Origin: Triops longicaudatus
Lineage: Eukaryota; Arthropoda; Branchiopoda; Notostraca; Triopsidae
Direction of reading: 5' to 3'
Length of the DNA: 64,000 nt
Assembly: GCA_022885665.1 (NCBI GenBank)
Contig: JAGQDJ010000037.1
Location: 124,001 to 188,000, forward strand
The translations under genes were made by a program, and so were the position numbers. The notes beneath the pieces are model-generated. The model had not been told where the DNA came from. It saw nothing but the letters and a program-made list of their open reading frames with translations, and did no database searches. Of this stretch, positions 29,140-39,770 are shown piece by piece. Each line of letters begins with the position of its first letter. Position 1 is the first letter of the stretch.

Positions 29140-29522
29140 ATAGTAAACCTGTGTTCCAAAGCTGCAACAACGAAGCCGTACGACGCTATAGTGGCACAAA
29201 CGGTTGAGTAACCGGTTCGGCATGCGGTTAAACCATGTGAGAAAACTAACAAAGGAAAAGGTCCAGGTTTCGGCGAAGCGTACTCCAATACGGGCATATA
29301 AACATGGCCTGAAAGCATGTCGATAATCCTGACAGTGGTTACGTTTCTACTGCGATAATATAAACTTGTGGTATACCGAAGATCCGTTGTACCAAGGGCC
29401 TTATTAAGGGTTTCCACCCTCTCGCCACTTGAGCATATCCTTCTATGTAATTTGGATGTGGAATCCATTTGGGCCACGTGTGATGCCAGTCCTAAAAAGT
29501 GCGCTGAGTAAATTCCCTTCAA
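26112..29522 (-). CDS. PAF-acetylhydrolase-like lipase (PLA2 group VII/VIII family), 5' end missing on this strand
   Basis: Five minus-strand exons encode the alpha/beta-hydrolase core of platelet-activating-factor acetylhydrolase (plasma/type II), which removes short or oxidised sn-2 acyl chains from phospholipids. Exons are 29,522-29,149, 28,138-27,898, 27,758-27,667, 26,977-26,750 and 26,265-26,112. Phases match at every junction and 362 codons stay open. Seen motifs are the oxyanion segment FSHGLTACRT, EHRDKSACA across intron 1, the nucleophile elbow GHSFGG, the acid Asp in ALDAWLYP, and the catalytic His in GSVHHN, so the triad is intact. Relative to human PAFAH2 the missing part is the roughly 60-80 N-terminal residues. 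No acceptor or ATG was found just upstream: the frame hits TGA and continues only into TTG AAG GGA. A matching N-terminal segment lies on the plus strand at 29,584-29,928. Intron 1 (1,010 bp) begins just before a 27-base A run on the coding strand. Which vertebrate paralogue is closest is not clear. Confidence 0.92.
29108..29134. repeat. poly-T homopolymer in lipase intron 1
   Basis: A run of about 27 T on the plus strand lies roughly 9 bp inside the intron from the donor that follows EHR in the lipase gene. Its length is likely to vary between individuals or reads. Confidence 0.85.
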
Positions 29523-29583
29523 CTCTCTTCAAATATTGTTGTTAAGCTTGCTAAGAGTCTTACGAAAGGATTGGTGGCTTCGC

Positions 29584-29928
29584 ATGGATAATACAAACGG
29601 AATAACGGCTTTTGATCCTGGTTCGTTGCCAATATATCGACCGTGCCGACCGTATGGGGACCTAATTAAAAATGTAACTAATACGCTCAAAGATGGCTCA
29701 GTTTTAGTAAGTAGAGTCTTTTACCCTGCGCTATCGGTAAATGGTATTTTCCTTGGTGATGCAGGAGAGCCATCTCAGAATTATTGGTTTCGTATCGAGA
29801 ATGTATCAACCGGAACTTGCTTGAAAAAATACATGAAAACTGCAAAGATTTTATTCTTACTGCAGTATGAGCACACGTCATATAAATGGCTAGCGGCTTT
29901 AAACGCTAGCTCTTACAAATCTTTGCTA
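29584..29928 (+). CDS. N-terminal PAF-acetylhydrolase-like segment in opposite orientation to the rest of the gene
   Basis: The plus-strand frame starting at ATG 29,584 reads SLPIYRPCRPYGDLI, then GSVLVSRVFYPA, then YKWLAALNASSY. The order and spacing resemble the PAF-acetylhydrolase N-terminus (LP..GP..VG, GSFFRLFYP, LWIP..EY). A good acceptor (TTATTCTTACTGCAG ending at 29,865) and a phase-matched donor at 29,803 suggest a 63-bp intron; a 42-bp intron at 29,737-29,778 is also possible. Both lengths are multiples of three, so the frame stays open through them. The frame stops at TAA 29,938, and no plus-strand exon continues the lipase before MED7. This is exactly the part missing from the minus-strand gene next door, so I infer an inverted 5' part, an inverted pseudogene fragment, or an assembly flip. 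Homology is judged by eye and is weaker than for the core. Confidence 0.55.
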
Positions 29929-29940
29929 AAGGATAGATAA

Positions 29941-30432
29941 CCTATCACGACGTCACGATGGTTTTTCAGATAGCTAGTGTAATGACTGAAGTGGAGGCAA
30001 AAGTACGGCGCCTGGCTTACCCAAGTAGTCGGGCGAACCGTGGTTGCTCCGGCCAGTTCATGAACCAATCGGCATTCTATGTTCCAGCATGTTTATACCT
30101 CTTGTAATGGGTTGAAGCTTTCTTAACAGTTAGTCAACATTAATATAAACAAGTCTGCTTATTGGCGTCCCCTTGTGGTGAATTCTATTACTTTTAGTCA
30201 ATTTTTATTAGCTTCTTCTACCTTCGTGGTCCTCACTACTTGTTTCCTTTGAAAAATAGACATCCAAGCCATCTAGCGGTTCGCAGTTAAATATGACGTG
30301 ACTGTAAACAAGGAGTGACGAAAGCTCATATAATTTTTCTATCCAAAAAGGCTTACAGTAAGCTTGATTCTTGTTACTATTAACCCTTACTGAATTGCAA
30401 TTAAAAATTTACATTTTAGGAAACTACAGACG
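29941..30432 (+). promoter_or_regulatory. upstream region of MED7
   Basis: A 492-bp gap between the inverted lipase segment and the MED7 start. It contains CACGACGTCACG (29,946-29,957), a second TGACGTG near 30,294, and an acceptor-like TTTACATTTTAG ending just before the short leader GAAACTACAGACG. That leader may therefore follow a 5' UTR intron or a trans-splice acceptor. No coding sequence is seen. Confidence 0.35.
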
Positions 30433-31230
30433 ATGTCAGAAACAGCACAAGTTAGTTCCTTGCCTCCACCGCCATTACAGTTCATCAATGTATACAGCGA
30501 TGAAAACATCAAAAGAGGCAGAGCACCGAAGCCTCCGTCTCCTGTTGATGGCTCTTATAGTATGTTTGGTAATGTCTTTCACGCCGATGATGCCGTAATT
30601 CGTCCATTAGAAAGCCAGGTATGTCCCAAATAAACGTTATCTATAACACGTCCATAAAAATGTGGTATAGTTAGTACGTATTTCGTAACCTAAACTGCAC
30701 CCGTTTTTATGTACAATTTCTTAAGGCTAATTGAGTAACTAAATTAAAAAACTTGTTGTTAGGGTATTCGTCGACTCTATCCCAATAACTACGATCACAG
30801 AAGGGAGTTAAAGAAGCTGAACCACTCAGTATTAGCCAGTTTTTTGGATTTGGTAGACATTTTAATCCGCAGTCCCGAATCTTCCCGACGAGCTGAAAAA
30901 ATCGAAGACATTACGCTACTTTTTATCCACATGCATCACTTGGTCAACGAGTTCCGTCCACACCAAGCCCGCGAAACGCTGCGTGTAATGCTTGAATTAC
31001 AAAAACGCCAACGATTAGAGACAGCAGAACGTTTCCAGCGCCATTTGGAGAAAGTGTTGGACATTGTCCAGCAAGCTATACAAAACTTGCCTGATTCTTC
31101 GGAACTAGAAGGTGATAACAAGCTGCTCATTCCCACCGAACGTTTAGAAGCCGAACGACGTAAGGACAGCAAATCTGAAAATTGCAGTGGGCAAGATAAG
31201 CTCATGTGTGACATAATTGATGCGCTTTGA
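30433..31230 (+). CDS. MED7: Mediator complex subunit 7
   Basis: MED7 is a middle-module subunit of Mediator, which links transcription factors to RNA polymerase II; it forms a hinge with MED21. Two exons, 30,433-30,618 and 30,763-31,230, join in phase 0 to 217 codons, close to the usual length (human 233). Conserved stretches are SSLPPPPLQFI and YSDENI at the N-terminus, RAPKPPSPV, SYSMFGN, IRPLESQ at the exon end, FLDLVDILIRSP, and RPHQARETLRVMLELQKRQR with a following helix. The C-terminus keeps a CSGQDK segment like the NCTGQNE of vertebrates. The ATG is the first in frame and begins a canonical MSE-type N-terminus. AATAAA at 31,344-31,349 lies 114 bp after the stop. The gene converges on RBM28. 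Confidence 0.97.
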
Positions 31231-31537
31231 TGGAATGGCTTTTTTGTTTGAATGTAAAATGACATTTCTTTGTACAAAAATACAGTAAAGTTTGGACAAA
31301 TGGGTACTTCTTTATTCTAGCACGACGTCCGTCACTTGCCATAAATAAAAAAAATCATCCGACGTCCAAGTGGAAATGTTAAGAAAATAATTGTGTAACT
31401 AAAACAAACAGCGAAAGAGATAAAAAAGGAAGCTAACAGAATATATTAATAAAAAATTTATAAAATACACTAAACAAATAATAAAATTAGGAATTGTTAA
31501 TGGATCTCCAAAACGATGTATTGAAACGATATTACAC
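31231..31537. other. convergent 3' ends of MED7 and RBM28
   Basis: The 307 bp between the two stop codons must hold both 3' UTRs. An AATAAA for the plus strand lies at 31,344-31,349. For the minus strand no canonical AATAAA is seen; TATAAA (plus-strand TTTATA) near 31,458 is a possible variant. The transcripts may overlap. Confidence 0.5.
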
Positions 31538-34500
31538 TCAGTCTCCGTCAAACCATTTTTTCTTGACCGGTTCTGACGCACGGCCGAGCTCGTTTTTGTA
31601 AGACTGTACCATCTTGTCAAATTTACCGTCACTCATCTTGGCTCTCTTCTGTTTCTTAGCCTTGGGCGCACTGCCGTACGATTCGACGGGGATATTAAAT
31701 TCCTCGGGGGCGGTTCGTTTAGGACGGGGATTTTTCAAGCTTTTCCGGGTAATCTTGGGCTTCTTCGGAGCTTTCTCGCCCTCTTGTGCCGCGGGAGCTG
31801 TTGGCTGGCGTTTTTTGTGCCGAACTTTGGGTCCGGCGTGTGTGGGCAAATTCTTCACCTTGGGATCAGCTTTGGAGCCAGCAAACTCCGGCAACGGCTC
31901 ATCACTTATCGAGGCCACGGAAACTTTCGTCCCGCTGCCGGAGCTCTTCGACTCTTTGGGTGCGGGTTTCTGCCACTTTTCTTTACTCTTCTGCAAACGT
32001 CGTTCCCGGGCGAGCAAAGCTGCTCTGTTCTCCACCGAGAACTCGACAATAGGTCGCTAAAAGGATTAAAGTAAAAAAAAGGTTAAGTTTACTCAGACAA
32101 AAGCACTTCGGTTTTTCATCATCCCACGCACAAGGGAACGGTATACAAACCTTATCTTTGGAAAAGACGCCAGGGTTGTTATTTAATGACCTTAAGGCAT
32201 GCAGGGCATCTTCGTGCTTGCCAAAAGTAACGAAACCAAACTCTTTGGAGAGAGGTACATTCCCGGGACCTAATTTCTTCATATCGCGCATAACTCGGGC
32301 CTGTAAAAACAAGGGAATGAAAAGAACGTAACATATAAGCAAATAAACCTATACTACCAACAATTTGCTTTCCAATTCACTGAATCACTTAAAAGGACAA
32401 TGGACACCAAAACACAACTTTGTCTTATTAAAACGAGTAAAAAATCTAGTTTCCTGACATACATTTCTTTTTATCATGCTCGAAATAATAATTAAGATAT
32501 TCAGGAAAGAAAAATCAACATCTGTGGCGTCACCGAGGCATCAGTATCTAACGTTCGGGCACGAAAATTGGCGGTTTTTCTCGGTTTTAGCGAGACCACG
32601 TGATCTCTTGAGGTCACGTGTTCTTTCACCGGTGACGTCACATTCGCACGGCAAGAAATTTCGCAAGGCATTAACTCTGGAACGGCTCGTCAGAAAAGTT
32701 GAAAAAAAATCTGCGTTCTTAGAGTAACGTGTGCGATACGGATCAATATTTCACTGTGTGTTTGGTGTCCGTTGCTAATTAAGATTTAGGAAATTTATCG
32801 ACTTTTGTACAATTAAACATTTCTTCATTCACGAAATATCTTTAAAAAAAAGTACGAGAAGTTAACTGACGTATAGCTATAGTTTCATAATGTACAATTA
32901 ACAATAAATATAGTGTAATTTGTTGAACTAGTACGAATAGTTCGCACTTCAGTGATAACAGCATCTTTGGGGGCGTGTTTCTTGAACAACGCCCTGAGTT
33001 CTGCATCAGTGTAACTGGCCGGTAAATTATGGATGCACAGCCGTTCCCGGGATATAAAGTTGTGAAAGTTTTGGAGCAGTTGTCGCTTGATACTCTCGCG
33101 CGTTTGCCTCTTGGCCATATCGGCTGCCGAAACGCCTTGGGCTGCTAAAGTGCCAGGTCGAATCACTGCACAAAAAGCGACAGAATTAATTAAACACCTC
33201 GTTTTACAAGCAAGGCTGGAAGCCATTTAACTAAGAAAAAAGTGTCGAAAATGAAATAAAAATCGACCTACATCCTTCTCGGGCTAAGAACAGATTCCGC
33301 TTATCCTTATTTTCAGGTTCTTTCTGGCGTTTAAATTGCTCATCCAATGTTTCACGGCTGACAGCGACATGGACCTGAACTCGCCGACCTTTAATTAAAA
33401 CACCACTTCCCGTTTCTGACTCTTCAACGCATTTCTGTGCACTGCTAGCGTCCTGAAAGTAGAAAAAATGCATTTATCAACAATTCTGTACCTAAATAAT
33501 TCTCAGGTGCGTTATTAAAACACCTAAATGTGAAAGCAAAGTTTTCTATCTCAGCAAAATGTAATTCCCAAACCCCAAAAAGCTATTACTTTAAACTTCA
33601 CGAAGCCTGTTCCTTTCGGTCGCTCCATAAGGTGGTCCATACATAATACAGCATACGCAATGGCCCCGAAGTCGCTCAATTTAGCTTTTAAATCTTCTTC
33701 CGTGGCATCGAACGGAAGATTACGGATAAACACTGTTTTTCCTTCGTTCACGTCACTGGGTTTATCTCGTTTTGCCTCATTCTCCGAATTTTCATCATCA
33801 TCTTCTTCATCATCCACATCTTCGTCCGAGTTTTCGATCTTGACGCCCGAATCCCCGTCGCTATCTTCATCTTCATCGTCTTCACTCTCATCTTCTTCTT
33901 TAACGTCCTCGTCACTGTTATCTTCTTCCTTGATATTATCTTCGTCTTCACTCAACAGTTCTTCTTTAACAGTTATATCTCGTTTGGGTTTAATAGTTTG
34001 CTGGTACTGGTCTTTCGGCACTGCCCAATCGACTGCCACCGGTCTTCCTGTTATCAACGCAGTAATCCCCATTATTCTTTAAGGATGAAGTACGTCACAG
34101 GTGCTAAATTACCCATAAACGGCTTAGCATTGCAGGCTTTAATGGCGTTGGCAGCGTCAGGAACTTTGTCAAACTGGACAAAGGCCACTCCCTTCTTTTT
34201 GCCGTCCGGATAAGCTAAAATCTTGACATCTGTCACCGGACCAGCCTTGGAAAAATGCTTTTTCACCTGCTCCTCATTGGCCTGTCAAAATAATCATCAA
34301 TACGTAATTAAATACAAGATCAAACATTTACTTTCATTGTAGTTTTCAAAGGAAATTAGTTAATTTTTCCTCTACTTTCTGTTGTATTTAGTCCGCGTAG
34401 CTCTTTCCTGGCTTATTATTGAATTTAGTTCATTAAGTTGTTTTATTGTTGCCCTTTGCATTAAGTAAATTTTTGGCTAGTTTGATTCTGTTTACTGCGT

Positions 34501-35719
34501 TTAATTCTATAGCGTTTTGCATTTAATTTTTTTCTTTTTCATTTAGCTCATTTCATTATTGTGTTGTATTTCATTTTTGGTGTTTCTGATCAATCCGAAA
34601 GGGAAACATTATTACATACTAGAACGTAATACCGTTGGTCACTGTACGACCTTTCCTATACGTTATAATGTAAAGGAGAATTCATTGTTGCAACAATCAA
34701 TCCTCATCCTCACTGTTAACTTCCTTTCCCTCGTTCATTCCAGTTTCAACCTTTGGCCAAGTTAGTCGTAAAGATTCTACCACTGAACCCAAATTTAATT
34801 GTTGCTTGGATTTGTTTCGCATCTAATACAACAGCTAGTTTATGTTAAGCTCGTGATTAAATAAAGAAGAAGAATCGCCTCTTTTTGGTCCGTACATCCG
34901 AAACGGACCAGCTCGTTTGAGTTCACTTAGCTGGTTTCTACTGAAATTGCAATTAGTTAGTAGACTTAGTTTGTTGTCAGTTTTTAGTGTCCTAATGTCT
35001 AGCTTTTTGTACTTTTTAATTTTAAAGGCATTTACGCCTACTTTTTCTCATTTATTTCTACTTATTTGCTATGTTTTATTTCCATTTTTATAATAATATA
35101 TTAAAATCTTTTAATATGTAAGTATTAAGTTTAAGGAGGTATGAGGGGTTAATTATTATTTTCTTGCGATCTTACTTTGAAGGAAAGATTGCGAACCACG
35201 ATACGTGCTTTCTTCCTTGGTTGATTTTGTTGGTGGCGCAAAAAAGGACCCGGTTTCTCTTCCATTTCGGATGAAACTGACGACGGTGCCGTTAAATCAT
35301 CATTAGAGGTGGCCGACTTGGATTTATCAGGCGTCGTTTTGGGCTTATTATGCTGGTAAGCTGGCTTAGGGGGCGCCAATTTGACTTTGATCTCATTGTC
35401 GGCCAATTTGGAGCCTGTCAGTTGACTGACGGCTGCTTGCGCGTCTTCGGACATTGCATACGTGACATATCCGCTTATGCTCGGAGTTGTTACGCCTGTA
35501 ATAAAGGGAATATTAGCCAGTTGGCACGTTAAGGTAACTTTAAACCAGCAATTAAATGTAATCACCCTTCTTTTTCACGACGAAGCAACGCTTGACAGGT
35601 CCGAGGTTGCTGAAATGATTTTCTAGTTGTTGGCTAGTAGTATCGGGATGGATATTGGTGACTAGCAAAGTACATGGCTCTTTGCTGTTGCCTTTTTCGC
35701 CGGGATTAGGCACCGCCAT
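31538..35719 (-). CDS. RBM28: RNA-binding protein 28 (Nop4-like) with four RRMs
   Basis: RBM28/Nop4 is a nucleolar protein of large ribosomal subunit biogenesis. Eight exons join with matching phases into 722 codons: 35,719-35,566; 35,495-35,176; 34,281-34,113; 34,047-33,590; 33,452-33,272; 33,165-32,948; 32,300-32,151; 32,056-31,538. RRM1 covers about residues 15-95 (TLLVTNIHPDTT, GYVTYAMS). RRM2 covers 147-230 (IVVRNLSF, KKKGVAFVQF, GRPVAVDWAVPKDQY). An Asp/Glu-rich linker covers about 244-306, and PSDVNEGKTVFIRNLPFD opens RRM3 at about 313-400. NLFLAREG, GVSAADMAKR and RLCIHNLP lead into RRM4 at about 468-560, ending RPIVEFSVENR. A Lys-rich tail ends KKWFDGD, like the KWFDS of human. Length is slightly under the human 759. 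Intron 3 is 65 bp, intron 2 is 894 bp, and the 647-bp intron 6 carries an E-box/CRE cluster. Confidence 0.96.
32406..32645. promoter_or_regulatory. E-box and CRE cluster inside RBM28 intron 6
   Basis: Two CACGTG E-boxes (32,597-32,602 and 32,615-32,620) and a perfect CRE palindrome TGACGTCA (32,633-32,640) lie within 45 bp, near GAAAATTGGCGG. The left part (32,406-32,520) resembles 14,385-14,500, sharing ACTTTGTCTTAT and AAATCTAGTTT in order. It may be an intronic promoter or enhancer, or part of a dispersed element. Activity is inferred only. Confidence 0.35.
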
Positions 35720-36578
35720 AATTTATATGTGAGGAAATGGGAGTTGTTACATAAACAAAGTATGTGTTTTCCGGGTGAGCTGTCCAATTACCGAGTAGTG
35801 TGCAGGTAAGCTGAAAGTAAAGAACGTGAAAAGAACGTGGTTAGGGCATGACTTTATTATAAATAGCATTACTAAGTACTTTGGGGGGATTAATATTCTT
35901 AAAAGTATTAAGTTTAAGATAACAGAGACGTTTAATCCGTTGTAAATGACTCAAAACCTAAAAGGATAAAACGGATATTTTTTCTACCGAGATTTCCACA
36001 TTTGCATGTTTGTTGAATGTGTCTTGTTATACAAACCGTTGAGTGAAACGATTCTACCGATTCTTTTCCTGAGATCGTGATTTCATTTTAAGGATAAAGC
36101 GACTTAATATGACTACATTTTGGTTAAAACACTTGAACGAATCAAAAGTAGGCAAAAAATATGCCCGCATGGCAACGAATTCTTGCATGGCTTAAAACTA
36201 AAATATATCTGAAATTTCAAGAATTATTATTCTGCACAATTTAGATTTATCTCGAATATTTCTCTTTCAAATATATTTGTACACGCTAAATAGCAGTATG
36301 ACACACGAACACACGGATTTTCTGCTTCAGTAATGAACTAGTATAATTTCCTGGATTCTAAACGTGGCTTAAATGCACTCTTCAACTTTATGAAGTAAAC
36401 AAAAAATCTTTCATCAATAACAAAGGTCATAACTGAAATTCGTCTGTTTCGTAACTCGTGTAAATCGTGACACAAATTTGTCAAATCATTGCAAGTTTAC
36501 TATAAGATTTTCCCGAAGTTTTCTCGATTTTCAAAACCCTCAATACACGGCAACTTTGACGGATAACTTTGTTGTCAT

Positions 36579-36579
<1 letters not shown>

Positions 36580-36613
<34 letters not shown>
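36580..36613 (+). repeat. poly-A homopolymer
   Basis: A run of about 34 A. No retroposon body could be recognised in front of it, so it is listed only as a homopolymer. Confidence 0.85.
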
Positions 36614-36616
<3 letters not shown>

Positions 36617-38331
36617 GAAAACATTAAGAAGGGCGACAAAACTTTCTCGTGCAATTAAGCTGCAGGCAGTGTACCTTAACTGGAAGAATCTGAACAAAAA
36701 CACAGCTTACGTGATTTTTCGTTTTTCTCTTTACTCTTTTCGCATTTTTTGACAATATGAAGTGTGATAAGGTCGATTACGTATACGAAGCATTAAGCTT
36801 CTGTTTACAATTTTGTAAAAAGGCACTGCATAATGTGTAGGTGCGCGTGTCAAGTGTGTAACTTACTATCATTATGTGGCTTCGTTACCAAAACTGCGAG
36901 TTTATCGGACCATAATTAGGTAATATACAACTTTACAGCATGTCATTCCTATCTGTTCACTTCGATACCAGAAAAGGAAGGTCAAAACCTCAAGCAAAAA
37001 AAAATACAGATAAACCTTTTTTAATTAAACGCATCCTTGAGTACATCCTTGGGTACTTTTCAACATAATAACACATTTAAATAATACAACACATCTTCAC
37101 TATGTGTTAAGCTCTTCGTAAAACCGATTTTTGTTTAACGGAATTTAAATCAGAACTTTCAAGAGTGTCACATCGACAATGTTGGCTAAAATAAGGAAAT
37201 AATACAAAACTGCATTTACCGGTGGAATTAAAGTTATTCCAGGAAGTATTAATAACGATGATTCACAGCCATAAACAGAACGTTGATGTGAAATATTCTG
37301 GACGACGCACGTTAGTGGGTTCATTGGAACAGCGCACCAAGCTCTGAAAAGCCCCCGTTTCTGCCCAAAGTAATTCCACTAGCTTAAGTTATGACTTTTA
37401 CAAAAACTTTGCTGCCCAAGATAAAGCCTAACTCTACCACTGCCCACTATTATCATAATCTAATACTGTGTTGTTTTTATTCCCCGTTTCCTAACACCCC
37501 GATAAGGTCGACGAATAAAAACGGTGGTAAAACTTTCGGAATATCACCAGATCACAAACTTCTCTCGCTTACCACGCTCGCGTTCCGACTCAGGCAAGGC
37601 AAAAATAGCAACAAAGGCATTAATTTTTAAGTACTGCCAAATTGCAGCTTTCGAAATTAAAGAAAAACACTAACTAATTTTAAAGCTCGGAGAAGCTACC
37701 CTGATTTTTGAAAAATAGCAACAAAAAAAGTCAGAGAGCAATTCAAGAAACGCTACTACCGAATTTTTGGGTTCCCATACCGGAACTTGGAGCTGGAAAA
37801 TAAAATAAAAAAAAAAAACTTGAAAATTTTCCACTTTCCCTGTCTGCTTCAGAGCACCGCGAACTAGGTAACGGCGAACTTGGTTTCTCACGTGCGAATG
37901 AAAAAACAGAGCAGCATTTCTCATTTTCTCGGCAAACAAAAACATTGGAAATCCTACTCTTGTCAATCGTATGTGAACCCTGAGCTAACAAACCTCCAAG
38001 AACGTGGTTAGTAGCTTTTGATCCGTGTAGCACGAAAAGCAAGTCGGCTTCCAAGTCTCCGGTTTTCAAGATTAAAAAAAAAAAAAACTTTAACAGTTCG
38101 AACTTGTTTGATTTTGAACTTGCATATAGTGAAAGTGTATTTGAACTCCACAAAAACCAAAGTGCGCAAACTGAAGTGGCATTACCGTCTTTCTCGAAAA
38201 CGAAAAATTAACCCGACGTGAAAATATTTATTGCAGTAACTGATTCCCATGGTAAGTCATTCATTGCATTCCGAATTGAAATTCTAACTTAATAAATGAA
38301 CTACACCATTTTTGTAAATAACAACAATAAC

Positions 38332-38332
<1 letters not shown>

Positions 38333-38398
<66 letters not shown>
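38333..38398 (+). repeat. AAT trinucleotide microsatellite
   Basis: About 22 uninterrupted AAT/TAA units, preceded by imperfect AAC and AAT units. On the minus strand it creates an artefactual poly-isoleucine frame that is not a gene. Confidence 0.95.
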
Positions 38399-38399
<1 letters not shown>

Positions 38400-39605
38400 A
38401 GAAAAGAAAAAGTGTGACAAAGTGCAGGATATTAATTAAAAATAAATTTGGCTGAAAATGTGCCATTAGGGAGAATGTAAAGCAAATTAAAATAAATACT
38501 GATTGGAAAAGTTAGAAAATACTTGAAAATTCACAAGAGTACTATTTAAGACGTAAACAATCCAGTTTTTTAGAATGGTTCTGAAAAACAGCGTAATTCC
38601 ATGTTTAATTTTGGAACAATAGATAACGAGTATGCACTAACCTTGGTTGTCAACAGAATCTTATTGTGTCCTTGCTCAATGGCTTTCTACTCCGAATCAA
38701 CTCGAAAGTAGTAATCTCGCCATAAAAAACTCCACACATAGAAAGTACTACTAAAGGTCACTTTCAAAGCTCGAGTAGTGGAACAAAAGAACTACAAAAA
38801 ATCCAAAAGAAGTACAAACAAGTACATGGAAAAACCCATCTAAGCTTACAACATCCGTTCATTGTTTTGAAATTTTGGGAAGCTAAACCGACTCGTTGTG
38901 TCAGAACCGTAAAATATGGACGCTTCTTAAGCAACGACACCAGAAAAAAAAGAGTTAAATTTCTTTCTAATAATAAAATATTTAATAATAATAAATATTT
39001 CAAACAATAAGCAAGTTTTTACGCAATTTCCAAGAAAACATCAACGTTATGGAAACGCTTCATAAACGAAAACATTTCGTGAATTACAAAACTCCAACAG
39101 AAACCAACAAAACCAATTCACAATAACTTTTTCGTGAGAACTTTTTTTTATTATTATTTTTAAACAAAATACCCACAAAAATGGCCAAAACTTCAATAAT
39201 CCACAAATACATTACTTCATTCGGTTACTTGTCGTAAGAAAAAAAAACAAAACACAAGAATTCTTAAATTGATTCCTTACAATAAACAAAATCGTCGCGG
39301 TTTTCTGAAATATCCAGCTTCAATTATATCAAATATAAAATAATGAATTCAACCAAAAGAACTCAAAATGATTTTCTATGACGAAAAAATAGCTTCGACC
39401 TACATTGTTACACTTAAAAAAAAACTCGAAAAATTTCCTGGAAAATGTCATTGCTTTAAAACCGTTTAAGCACTTGCTCAACTTCCCACATCTCAATTAC
39501 TAAACCCAACACAGTGTCAACCAAGATAAATTCCCTTTAAATTTCAACGGTGAAAAGCTTTCGAATTTCCCCTTTTTAAACACCGTTTACCCTTTTTCTG
39601 ATTTT

Positions 39606-39608
<3 letters not shown>

Positions 39609-39677
<69 letters not shown>
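39609..39677 (+). repeat. ATT trinucleotide microsatellite upstream of the otopetrin start
   Basis: About 23 uninterrupted ATT units end roughly 95 bp before the otopetrin ATG. It therefore lies in the 5' UTR or core promoter of that gene. Length variation could alter spacing, but this is inferred. Confidence 0.95.
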
Positions 39678-39770
39678 TGACGACAACGCTTCTCGTCTCT
39701 CAATTGTTGTTTTTTCCTCATTTTCCCCCACAGTAAATTGACGACGAAAGTTAGCGTGTGAGCAGGAATC

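Larger units (their letters stand above)
35720..39770. other. 4-kb divergent intergenic region between RBM28 and the otopetrin gene
   Basis: This region must hold the promoters of both divergently transcribed genes. Visible features are an A run (36,580-36,613) and two AAT microsatellites (38,333-38,398 and 39,609-39,677). No protein or RNA gene could be supported. GGATAAAACGGATA at 35,963 echoes the GGATAAA series at 541-572. Confidence 0.5.
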